Positions 17,783-24,792 of a stretch of DNA of 28,499 bases are shown here, piece by piece. The translations under genes were made by a program, and so were the position numbers. The notes under the pieces are model-generated. The model was given only the letters and a program-made list of their open reading frames with translations, made no database searches and had not been told where the DNA came from. The DNA is from Alphaproteobacteria bacterium (GTDB lineage Bacteria > Pseudomonadota > Alphaproteobacteria > Micavibrionales > Micavibrionaceae), in NCBI GenBank assembly GCA_030432775.1, contig JAUILO010000005.1:1-28499 (forward strand), read 5' to 3'. The first letter of the stretch is position 1, and the number at the start of each line of letters is the position of its first letter.

Positions 17783-19171
17783 TTATGCCGCGCGGGATTG
17801 TGTCTGTTTGTAATCAAACTTTGCGGTGAAGTGACGTAGCGCATCGGGCTGCCATGTGATTTCCATACCTTGAATAGCGTCCTTGTTTTCGAATACTTCC
17901 ATGATGACTTCGAGAAGGTAATCCATATGGCTTTGCGTATAAACGCGCCGCGGAATAGCAAGACGCACAAGATCCATTGGTGCCATTATCTCGCTACCAT
18001 CTGGTTGTTTACCGAACATCACTGTACCAATTTCACAGCCGCGAATACCGCCATGAATATAAAGCGCAACGGCCAGCGCTTGTCCGGGGTAGTCCTCGGG
18101 CGGAATATGTGGCAAGAAACCCCGGGCATCAAGATAGACCGCATGCCCGCCAACCGGGCGCATAATCGGGATTCCGGCACGGGTCAGGCGTTCGCCAATA
18201 TATTGGGTTGAAGCAATACGGTATTGTAAATAATCTTCCCTGACGACTTCTTCAAGACCTGTGGCGATGGCCTCCAGATCACGTCCAGCAAGGCCGCCAT
18301 AGGTGGGGAAACCTTCTGTGAGGATTAATAGATTCCGGCATTGCTCTTCCCATTGTGGCTGATTAAGGGCAAGCCAGCCCCCCATATTGGCCAGGCCGTC
18401 TTTTTTTGCACTCATGGTGCAGCCATCGGCATGGGTGAATATTTCGCGCACGATATCGATAATGCTCATATCTTTATATGCGTCTTCGCGTGTTTTGATG
18501 AAATATGCATTTTCTGCGAAACGGCAGGCATCAATGAATAAGGGGATGCTATGTTTATCACAAACCGCTTTGGTGTCTTTGATGTTCTGCAATGATACAG
18601 GCTGACCGCCACCTGAATTATTGGTAATGGTGATCATGCAAAGTGGAATGTTCGTCGCGCCTTTTTCCTGAATGAACGCATCAAGCTTTGCGATATCCAT
18701 ATTGCCTTTAAAAGGGTGTTCAAGTTCTGGTTGTTTTCCTTCGGGAATTACTAGATCGACAGCAATTGCGCCCTGTGCCTCGATATTGGCGCGGGTTGTA
18801 TCAAAATGGGTGTTGTTGGGAACGTAATCGCCTTTTTTCAATGCGATGGAAAACAGTATTTTTTCTGCAGCGCGACCTTGGTGGGTGGGGATGACATATT
18901 TAAACGGCATTAGGTTCCTCACCGCTTGTTCAAAACGGTAATATGACGTGCTGCCTGCGTAGGATTCATCACCGTTCATCATTGCCGCCCATTGCTGCGC
19001 GCTCATGCTGGATGTGCCGGAATCAGTCAGCAAATCAATCAGAACGTTTTCAGCGCGCAGGGCAAATAGATTGTAATTTGCCTCCTGAATATATTTCAGT
19101 CGCTCTTCTTTCGTTGTCATCTTGATCGGTTCAACGCTTTTAATGCGGAATGGTTCGATGATTGTTTTCAT
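17783..19171 (-). CDS. tnaA: Tryptophanase (tryptophan indole-lyase)
   Basis: The 462-residue PLP enzyme belongs to the tryptophanase/tyrosine phenol-lyase family: EPFRIKSVE at 6-14, LLTDSGT at 47-53, PTHQGR at 95-100 and the PLP Lys K257 in SAKKD. Its numbering matches Citrobacter tyrosine phenol-lyase. At the specificity positions 379 and 381, where that enzyme has Met and Arg (Arg binds the phenol), this protein has C379 and I381. Loss of the Arg and the Glu-Ile-Gly sequence favour tryptophanase, making indole, pyruvate and ammonia; Cys in place of Val at 379 is unusual. AGGGAG precedes the ATG. The 175-bp upstream gap shows no TnaC-like leader with a Trp codon and no tnaB permease gene is adjacent. 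Confidence 0.85.
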   Translation of the reverse strand: MKTIIEPFRIKSVEPIKMTTKEERLKYIQEANYNLFALRAENVLIDLLTDSGTSSMSAQQWAAMMNGDESYAGSTSYYRFEQAVRNLMPFKYVIPTHQGRAAEKILFSIALKKGDYVPNNTHFDTTRANIEAQGAIAVDLVIPEGKQPELEHPFKGNMDIAKLDAFIQEKGATNIPLCMITITNNSGGGQPVSLQNIKDTKAVCDKHSIPLFIDACRFAENAYFIKTREDAYKDMSIIDIVREIFTHADGCTMSAKKDGLANMGGWLALNQPQWEEQCRNLLILTEGFPTYGGLAGRDLEAIATGLEEVVREDYLQYRIASTQYIGERLTRAGIPIMRPVGGHAVYLDARGFLPHIPPEDYPGQALAVALYIHGGIRGCEIGTVMFGKQPDGSEIMAPMDLVRLAIPRRVYTQSHMDYLLEVIMEVFENKDAIQGMEITWQPDALRHFTAKFDYKQTQSRAA

Positions 19172-19346
19172 GGCTGATCTCCCTGATCATTCTGGCTGGT
19201 TAGCCTTGTTTATTCTTATGGTTTTTTATTATGTGCATGTGCCCGTTGCGGCACTAGTTGCTGCACTATTTGTATAGAGCAGTTTGGGGCATGGAATATT
19301 CAATGTCCATACCAAATCAAGGGGATATGATTTGCATCGCAGCAGC

Positions 19347-20312
19347 TTATTGTACGGATGGATCAAAGATGTAATGAATGCTCAGTACCAAGGCGACAGA
19401 GATGCTTAAACCGACCATCATTTTCAAGAAGTCTTTACCGATTAATGGAAAGACATAGCCAAAATTATATTCGGTACGATTGACGGTTGCGATAGCAAGT
19501 TCACGCCCTGTCAACAGCCCCACAAACACCCAAGTCGTGGACATGGGTATATTGTTTAGCTCTTTGAAGTATAAAAGCAGAATGGCATATACAAGATCAA
19601 TTATGGTGGCCGAGCGTATAAAGCGCGACCCTGTTTTTTCCAATACGATTTTTTGGATTTTCCCGCCATGTGACCAGAAAATATAACCCAGCCATGCAAT
19701 AAGTATAGCCATTGATGCACCGAGAAGGCTTACGGGTAGATCTCTTGGCAGGTAAACCGCAATATTGGCCATGTCATGTGAAAGCCAGGTGAACCATAAA
19801 AATCCGGTTGATGCCCATTGTAGAACCCGCCAGTATTTTCGGTGTTCTCTTTTTACAAGGTTGAATTTTTCGTTGATGAAATGGGCCAGTACCATCCATG
19901 TGACATAAGCAACAGTTGCCGCAAGGCCATAACCGACAACACTTTTTACAAGCATCTTTTCGAGTACAACGGTGGATGCAAAAACAGATAATACAAGGAA
20001 GGTTGTTGAAACGGGTATGCCTATTCTGGTTAATAAAACAAGGACGGCAGGGGCGGCGGCGTGATACCACTGAATTTCAACAGGCGGTATCTTAGCCAGC
20101 CTGCCATAGGAGATATCACCATTATTAATATACCAGCCATAAGTTATAGTGAATATCAGTACAGCACTTGCCGCGATCCAGAGCCAATACCATTTAAACA
20201 CTTTGATGTTTGAGGCAATAAATGTACCCAGTGTTTGTACTGAGTCATTAGCGATAACTGCATAGGCTGCGAGCATAAAGCCAATGATGGCGTAAATGGT
20301 ATGGATATCCAT
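19347..20312 (-). CDS. PiT-family-like inorganic phosphate permease
   Basis: The 321-residue multi-span protein has the duplicated PiT signature: ANDSVQTLG (21-29) with IPVSTT (99-104) in the first half, and SHDMANIAV (178-186) with IPMSTT (255-260) in the second. In PiT (PF01384) proteins the Asn-Asp and Pro-x-Ser-Thr-Thr elements form the substrate site; here the second copy has His-Asp where Asn-Asp is usual. It should be a proton- or sodium-coupled phosphate (or sulfate) carrier of the inner membrane. It is shorter than PitA (about 500 aa). GAGGATG precedes the ATG. No PhoU-like gene is adjacent. Confidence 0.75.
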   Translation of the reverse strand: MDIHTIYAIIGFMLAAYAVIANDSVQTLGTFIASNIKVFKWYWLWIAASAVLIFTITYGWYINNGDISYGRLAKIPPVEIQWYHAAAPAVLVLLTRIGIPVSTTFLVLSVFASTVVLEKMLVKSVVGYGLAATVAYVTWMVLAHFINEKFNLVKREHRKYWRVLQWASTGFLWFTWLSHDMANIAVYLPRDLPVSLLGASMAILIAWLGYIFWSHGGKIQKIVLEKTGSRFIRSATIIDLVYAILLLYFKELNNIPMSTTWVFVGLLTGRELAIATVNRTEYNFGYVFPLIGKDFLKMMVGLSISVALVLSIHYIFDPSVQ

Positions 20313-20384
20313 GATTGTATCATCCTCAATATTAATTTTGATATGAGGAATGATTAGCAGCCATAAAGAGATAATAGTAGTCTT

Positions 20385-20402
20385 GTAATAATTTAATATT
20401 AC
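20385..20402. promoter_or_regulatory. Inverted repeat upstream of the PiT-like gene
   Basis: GTAATA (20385-20390) and TATTAC (20397-20402) flank an ATTTAA spacer. The site lies 70-90 bp upstream of the permease start and downstream of the S41 protease stop. It may be an operator. No Pho-box-like direct repeat is seen in this gap. Confidence 0.3.
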
Positions 20403-20463
20403 TCTACAGTTTTTCTCTTACGATTCTTCAATATATTAATTTAATTCTAGTAACGTATTGAAA

Positions 20464-22422
20464 TTACGGCGTCATTGTCTTCTGTGACCCTTTGATTGCT
20501 GCGGTTTGAATTGCCTTTTTCGGTTCTTCTTCAAGCTGCAGGTCTAGCGATTTATCATATGGTATAATATCCATATAAGGTGAAGCCACGCCTGTTACCA
20601 CGCTTAGTGCTGTTGCCATTTCTGCATCGAGCATTTTGACATCAAGCCATTCGCTTTCGTTTTCAGGGTCTCTTATTTTCATATCCAGCAATAGATAATC
20701 AGGAATACCAGCGTCCTTGATTTGCTGTTTTGAAAGTGGGCCTGATAATTCAGACTTCAAGATGGCAAGATGTTCTGGCGTATTGCCGGCTCTGGTGTGT
20801 TGATCACTTAGAATGGAGTGGCCTAGATCTTTTTCCCGGCGCGCATTCTTTGCACTTTCATCACGAACGTCATTATAACGGATTTTATAATTGGGTATGA
20901 TGCCGCTTTGCTGGTTGCTAAGGCCGGTTTTGCCAGGGAAGAACGCAGCAATTGTTAGCTTGAGCGTGCCTGTATGTTTGTCGGCGCTATCACCGCGTTT
21001 TAGTCTTTCTCCATCTTTATTTAAAGGCGCTATTGTTTGCACAGAGCCTTTACCAAAGGAATCGGTGCCAATGACCGGATAGCCAGAATCTTTTAATGCT
21101 CCGGCTAGAATTTCCGAAGCCGAGGCTGATCCTTGATTTTGTAGAACCGCGATATTAACGCCGGTAATGTCAAAACGTGATTGAATAACTTCATCGACAA
21201 ATGTTTGGTGGTCTTTGGCTGTTTTCCCTGTTGCGACGATAGGATCTTTTTCACCGCCATCTTCTTGAAGGAATAAATCCGATAATGCTTTTACAGTGCT
21301 AAGAAGGCCACCCGGATTGCCGCGGACATCAAGTAAAACGCTTGTTATCGGGTTTCCTTGTGCTGTCGCTTTGTCTTGCGCTTCGTGGTAAGTCGAATAA
21401 AGGTCGTTGACTGTTTTTTGTGAGAATTCCTTGATTTTCAATTGCAGGACATCGTTATTTTCGCCGATCAGATTTCCTTCAACCGCATCAATTTCTATGA
21501 CACCGCGCGTTACCGAAACATCAAAGGCGTGTTCAAGACCTTCGCGTTTGAGTGTCAGTTTTACATCTTCGCCGATCTTGCCGCGAATTTTGCCAACTGT
21601 TTTATTCAGGCCTGTTCCTGTAACCAGTTCACCATTTACATGGGTGATTTCGTCTCCGGCCTGTATGCCTGCGGTTTCGGCCGGATTGCCCGGCATAACG
21701 CCTTGAACTTGAAGGTGTCCTTTGTCAAACCGAAGTTCGATACCAATACCGCCAAATTCGCCTTTGACATCGGCATCCATAAGTTCGCTTGCCTCTTTCC
21801 ATTGGTAATGTGTATGCGGATCACGTGATGCCTCGATAGCGCCGTTCAGGGCGAATTCGTATAGGCGCATAACAGATAAGTCTGTTTCTTGTGCAATTAT
21901 TCCGATCGCCGTGGCCAGATAATTTGCATGATCTTTATATGAATGAAGTGGTAATGTTACCGGACCTGTATTTATCGTTTGGTCGCCAATTTTTAACGAG
22001 GTGATGGTGCGGTCTTTTGCTTTTCCATCCGGATCAGAGAAGGTGACAACTGTTTTGTCCAGCTCTTCTGTCATCGGATTGTAAAACTGGTCGTAATATG
22101 TGCTTGTTAATACACCTTGCATCGCGCCTTGCGCTATTTCTTCCTGAGAGACACTAACGCCGCCGTTGAAATGCTCGTCATCAATCAATGTGAGAACGTT
22201 ATTGTAAAATTCAATACCGTCTTCAAGATCGGCTTTGGTCTGCCGGGTTATTTCATAGGACGCTTCAGTCGGCTCTGCTGATGCGGCCGGTACGGTAAGC
22301 GAAGAATTTGGTGAGTTTGTTACCGGTACTCCTGCTTCGCCGTTGAACATGTCGCATGCGCTTAGTGATAGAATCACAGGAGCAAGAAGGCCGATAGCCA
22401 GCCTGTTGTATAATGGTCTCAT
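20464..22422 (-). CDS. S41 C-terminal processing peptidase, Prc/Tsp-like lipoprotein
   Basis: The 652-residue protein begins with a lipoprotein signal peptide whose lipobox is Leu-Ser-Ala-Cys (C23). A helical N-terminal region (60-215) is followed by a PDZ domain (about 220-305), then the S41 core with DVRGNPGG (365-372), the Ser-bearing SASASE (432-437) and the catalytic Lys K458 in SFGKGS. A long C-terminal part follows (470-652). Size and layout resemble E. coli Prc (682 aa) more than short CtpA proteins. It would degrade misfolded or tagged envelope proteins or process peptidoglycan hydrolases. AGGG precedes the ATG. The metallopeptidase gene lies 81 bp upstream on the same strand, so the two may be cotranscribed. 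Confidence 0.9.
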   Translation of the reverse strand: MRPLYNRLAIGLLAPVILSLSACDMFNGEAGVPVTNSPNSSLTVPAASAEPTEASYEITRQTKADLEDGIEFYNNVLTLIDDEHFNGGVSVSQEEIAQGAMQGVLTSTYYDQFYNPMTEELDKTVVTFSDPDGKAKDRTITSLKIGDQTINTGPVTLPLHSYKDHANYLATAIGIIAQETDLSVMRLYEFALNGAIEASRDPHTHYQWKEASELMDADVKGEFGGIGIELRFDKGHLQVQGVMPGNPAETAGIQAGDEITHVNGELVTGTGLNKTVGKIRGKIGEDVKLTLKREGLEHAFDVSVTRGVIEIDAVEGNLIGENNDVLQLKIKEFSQKTVNDLYSTYHEAQDKATAQGNPITSVLLDVRGNPGGLLSTVKALSDLFLQEDGGEKDPIVATGKTAKDHQTFVDEVIQSRFDITGVNIAVLQNQGSASASEILAGALKDSGYPVIGTDSFGKGSVQTIAPLNKDGERLKRGDSADKHTGTLKLTIAAFFPGKTGLSNQQSGIIPNYKIRYNDVRDESAKNARREKDLGHSILSDQHTRAGNTPEHLAILKSELSGPLSKQQIKDAGIPDYLLLDMKIRDPENESEWLDVKMLDAEMATALSVVTGVASPYMDIIPYDKSLDLQLEEEPKKAIQTAAIKGSQKTMTP

Positions 22423-22503
22423 TGAAATACCCTGTTATAATTATGTTTTTATTTTTATAACTTAGGACAATAGACATAATCGGAAAACACGTCAAGAAAA
22501 CTG

Positions 22504-23475
22504 TTATTCCCAGATCGGGCTAAAGTCTATATCAAGATGTTTTTTTGCGGTGGCGGCGACGTACTCTATTTTGGCCGCCAGCATTTCATCCTTATTGTGC
22601 AGAATATAAGCAGCCAGATAACGTTTGGAAACCATAAGGGCAGAAAAGATTTCGGCGCGGTCTTCGTAAGGGTGGCTGCGGCTGTAATTATTCATGAAGC
22701 CAAAACCACCTGTACCCATTTCATTGTTGTGCGGTCGCATAAGACCTTGATATGAATTTTTGTAACCGGCGTCAAAATATTTAAGCCAGACCGGATCTTT
22801 GATCAATTTGAAGCGATCTTCGAATAGGTGGTAAAATTCGTGGAAGAACAACGCCTTGATTTCCCTGTCGCTTGTCCGGCCTGTCAGGTTTAAAAACATT
22901 GTGTTGTTGGGCGGTGCGGGGAAGCCACCAACACGTCCTTCTGCTGCCTGTAAATCACCACAAAAAACGATATATTCCATTTTGACTTTCCGCAGAAGGT
23001 CTTCAGGAAGGTTTTCAAGGCCAATGGCTATGTTTAAGGCAACCAGCGGTATGCGTTTAATGTCGCTGGCGCGGCAGACGTATTTTGTTCCCAGCTTTGC
23101 ATCGCTGGTTAAAAATCCGAATTGTGTGCCGATTTTTCTAAAACGCTCTGCCGGTGCTTGCGGAAGTACGGCTTCGGGCGGCAGTAAAAGAAGATTTGGA
23201 ATGCCGGTTATAATGCGGGCGCGCTTTTCGGGATCATCGGGCAGGCCGTATATTTTAACCTGAAGGATTTGTTCCATTTTTTCGAAAAGTGGTTCGCCGT
23301 AAAAGCTGTTATGCCTTGCTTCGACGATTAATGAAACTGTTCCTGCAAAAACGATAGCGACACATAAGGCGATTATTCTGGCTGTCCATTTTCGCTGGCG
23401 TGATATTTGCGGTTTTTCTTTCCTGTTTTTTTGCTGTGGCGGTGCTTGGGCAGATTTATTGTTTTTATCTGTCAT
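22504..23475 (-). CDS. Membrane-anchored putative zinc metallopeptidase
   Basis: The 323-residue protein has a basic, Lys/Gln-rich cytoplasmic tail (1-30), one membrane helix (about 31-51) and a periplasmic domain. The zinc motif H212-E-F-Y-H216 is followed 59 residues later by Glu-Asp-Arg-Ala-Glu (271-275), where E275 is the likely third ligand as in gluzincin-type peptidases. I do not recognise a named family; it may be a putative zinc-binding metallopeptidase of envelope quality control. The ATG at 23475 is preferred over an in-frame GTG at 23484, because the GTG lies within the GGTGAC ribosome-binding site. It stands directly upstream of the Prc-like protease and immediately outside the mobile region. 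Confidence 0.72.
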   Translation of the reverse strand: MTDKNNKSAQAPPQQKNRKEKPQISRQRKWTARIIALCVAIVFAGTVSLIVEARHNSFYGEPLFEKMEQILQVKIYGLPDDPEKRARIITGIPNLLLLPPEAVLPQAPAERFRKIGTQFGFLTSDAKLGTKYVCRASDIKRIPLVALNIAIGLENLPEDLLRKVKMEYIVFCGDLQAAEGRVGGFPAPPNNTMFLNLTGRTSDREIKALFFHEFYHLFEDRFKLIKDPVWLKYFDAGYKNSYQGLMRPHNNEMGTGGFGFMNNYSRSHPYEDRAEIFSALMVSKRYLAAYILHNKDEMLAAKIEYVAATAKKHLDIDFSPIWE

Positions 23476-23515
23476 TTTTGTCACCAGTCTTAAGGTGTTG
23501 AATAGTTTTTGCGTC

Positions 23516-23650
23516 TCAAGTGATGTATTTTAAACGTTAATACTTGCTACCGTTGAGTATGACTTCGAGATATAGTCCTTGTCCATCAGAAGCTTTACGT
23601 GGTTTATCAAATGGCTTTTTATTCTTACATTTGAGCTCTGTAAGCTTCAT
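23516..23650 (-). pseudogene. int: Tyrosine integrase remnant (DUF4102-type N-terminus)
   Basis: An ATG at 23650 with AGAGG 7 nt upstream opens a frame of MKLTELKCKNKKPF, a Lys-x-Ser-Asp-Gly-x-Gly-Leu-Tyr-Leu segment and Asn-Gly-Ser-Lys-Tyr. This is the arm-binding N-terminus of P4-type phage integrases. A TAA at 23537-23539 then replaces the conserved Trp, and the same frame continues Arg-Leu-Lys-Tyr before another stop at 23516-23518. Functional family members continue as Tyr-Trp-Arg-x-Lys-Tyr and run to about 400 residues with an Arg-His-Arg-Tyr catalytic domain; all of that is missing. The element can no longer move by this enzyme. It is 12 bp downstream of the next gene and probably shared its transcript. 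Confidence 0.85.
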
Positions 23651-23662
23651 TAAATTGCCTCT

Positions 23663-24259
23663 TTAAGTGATAACTTGTGAGTAGTAATACTCGTCTTTAA
23701 ATTTAAAGAGTTCGCTATCTGGTTTCATGAGCCTTGTTACATTTTTCATTTTAAATTGCCTAGTAGGTCCTGTAAGGTGTGTGTTTTCTTTTTGAAGGTA
23801 AAGGTTGGCTATGGCTAAGGCTGCCATTGAATTTAGCGTATGTTTAAGATTGGCTTCCGTAAAGTATTGGTCTCTTTCGTGTTTTACATTGTTGTACGAA
23901 CGCCACCAAATAGGGTTTCTGTCTTTCTTCCCTTTCCAAGGAGACCATGGACTAAGCTCGAGTCCAAATCTTGGGACTAAACATTTTTCTTTAATTAATT
24001 CTGGGAGGTGTGTTCTTATGGTTTCCCTATACTCTACTATGTTTCTGTGGGTTCTACTTGGGTTTATTTTGTTGCATAAGGTTTTGACGACAACATCTAC
24101 TTCTGATGATGAAGCAAGGAGTAGGTGCGCAAGTTCTATTGAATAGGTGTTAAAGTTTTTTTTCGAAAATTCTATGTACCTTGATAATAGAGAAAAATCA
24201 TTTTCTAATGCTAAGAAATAGTTCCAATGTATTAAGCTGCTTGAGGTTGTTATCGCCAT
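23663..24259 (-). CDS. Hypothetical all-helical protein (possible HEPN-like)
   Basis: The 198-residue protein is not one I can name. It looks all-helical, with an N-terminal hydrophobic/aromatic half (11-65) and a striking segment W118-W119-R-S-Y-N-N-x-K126-H127-E-R129 (118-129) followed by a helix rich in Ala/Leu (134-155). The Lys-His-x-Arg arrangement resembles some HEPN nuclease or toxin proteins, but the classic R-x4-6-H motif is not clear. AGGAG lies 6 nt before the ATG at 24259; upstream in-frame ATGs exist (to 24292) but lack this site. It shares a transcript with the integrase remnant and is driven from the palindrome-rich control region. AT-rich codon use differs from the left-hand genes. 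Confidence 0.6.
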   Translation of the reverse strand: MAITTSSSLIHWNYFLALENDFSLLSRYIEFSKKNFNTYSIELAHLLLASSSEVDVVVKTLCNKINPSRTHRNIVEYRETIRTHLPELIKEKCLVPRFGLELSPWSPWKGKKDRNPIWWRSYNNVKHERDQYFTEANLKHTLNSMAALAIANLYLQKENTHLTGPTRQFKMKNVTRLMKPDSELFKFKDEYYYSQVIT

Positions 24260-24273
24260 TTTTGTCTCCTGAT

Positions 24274-24321
24274 GGGGCATCTCCAATTCCATATTTTTAA
24301 AATGCCCCTAGCGATGCCCCC
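24274..24321 (-). promoter_or_regulatory. Leader hairpin that could mask a ribosome-binding site
   Basis: In the minus-strand transcript GGGGCAT occurs twice (24314-24320 and 24302-24308) and ATGCCCC once (24274-24280), the latter directly before the AGGAG of the downstream gene. Either upstream copy can pair with it over 7 bp, so two alternative hairpins are possible close to the translation start. Confidence 0.4.
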
Positions 24322-24361
24322 AAATTTTGAGGATCTAAATGAATGCGTATGAATTGAGATG

Positions 24362-24390
24362 ATTATAGATGAAATACGTAACCGTTGCAA
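24362..24390 (-). promoter_or_regulatory. Promoter for the helical protein / integrase transcript
   Basis: A perfect TATAAT (24362-24367) and TTGCAA (24385-24390) on the minus strand are 17 nt apart. The predicted start near 24355 leaves a leader of about 95 nt. The -35 element lies within the inverted repeat at 24377-24403. Confidence 0.65.
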
Positions 24391-24403
24391 ATAAACGGTT
24401 ACG
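24377..24403. promoter_or_regulatory. Operator-like inverted repeat overlapping the -35
   Basis: CGTAACCGTT (24377-24386) and AACGGTTACG (24394-24403) form a perfect 10-bp dyad around GCAAATA. The repeat covers the -35 box and part of the spacer of the minus-strand promoter, which is a classic repressor position. Confidence 0.7.
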
Positions 24404-24413
24404 TGATCATCTG

Positions 24414-24433
24414 CGAACATTCGCGAATGTTCG
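24414..24433. promoter_or_regulatory. 20-bp perfect palindrome
   Basis: CGAACATTCGCGAATGTTCG is identical on both strands. It lies 10 bp beyond the operator-like repeat, upstream of the minus-strand promoter. It contains GAAC and GTTC half-sites 10 bp apart, which differs from known LexA spacings. Activator, regulator or recombination-protein binding is possible. Confidence 0.7.
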
Positions 24434-24623
24434 TGAAGAGTAAAATCCGTACGGTCTTTGAATTGAAACAATAACTATTTGAGTTGATTTTGTTTTCAGC
24501 GATTTGAATAAAACTGAGGCCCCGTAAAAAAGCCCCTGTTACAGATCTATGCGATTCAGGATTCGCATCGCTGATAAGTTATTAGAACCTATTAGAAGTT
24601 CTTAGACAAGAAAAATATACGAT

Positions 24624-24680
24624 TCATATGCCGGTATCAACAAAAAAGGCCACTCCACCCCCTGGGGGCGGCACCGCCAT
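24624..24680 (-). other. Short GC-rich open frame with Pro3-Gly3 core
   Basis: An 18-codon frame starts at the ATG at 24680 and reads MAVPPPGGGVAFFVDTGI. Its core (CCCCCAGGGGG on the minus strand) is a GC-rich patch in AT-rich surroundings. I see no good ribosome-binding site. It may be a small leader peptide, or a DNA/RNA element that happens to be open; I have a loose recollection, not verified, of similar sequences near phage-type integrases. Confidence 0.35.
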
Positions 24681-24743
24681 GTCGTTTTTAAAAGTACCTG
24701 ATGACCGGTTAAAATTTTTTTATTTGGGGTATTGGGCGACAGG

Positions 24744-24771
24744 TTGTAGGTTATACAAGTCAACCTAATAT
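24744..24771 (+). promoter_or_regulatory. Promoter of the nuclease-like gene
   Basis: TTGTAG (24744-24749) and TAATAT (24766-24771) are 16 nt apart, ending 21 bp before the start codon. AGGTTG/CAACCT and TTGTA/TACAA inverted repeats overlap the -35 and spacer. No Shine-Dalgarno is seen, so translation may use a short, almost leaderless 5' end. Confidence 0.5.
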
Positions 24772-24792
24772 CAACGAAATTTTAATTAAAAA

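Larger units (their letters stand above)
24260..24792. other. Island control region between divergent genes
   Basis: This 533-bp gap carries, from left to right: a leader with GGGGCAT/ATGCCCC inverted repeats, a minus-strand promoter, an inverted repeat covering its -35, a 20-bp palindrome, a short GC-rich open frame (24624-24680) and a plus-strand promoter. A smaller inverted repeat, ATGCGA/TCGCAT, lies near 24548-24567. A 73-codon minus-strand frame (24250-24471) overlaps the promoter and leader and is not called. No tRNA or obvious att duplication is seen. Confidence 0.6.

Noticed and set aside
19172..19346. TnaC-like leader peptide before tryptophanase
   Set aside because: Two short frames (14 and 12 codons) exist, but neither has a Trp codon nor a good ribosome-binding site.
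24414..24433. LexA/SOS box
   Set aside because: The GAAC and GTTC half-sites are 10 bp apart; this does not match the spacing of known Gram-positive (4 bp) or alphaproteobacterial (7 bp) boxes.
24250..24471. 73-codon minus-strand ORF
   Set aside because: It overlaps the palindromes, the promoter and the leader, starts upstream of the predicted transcription start, and has no domain signal.
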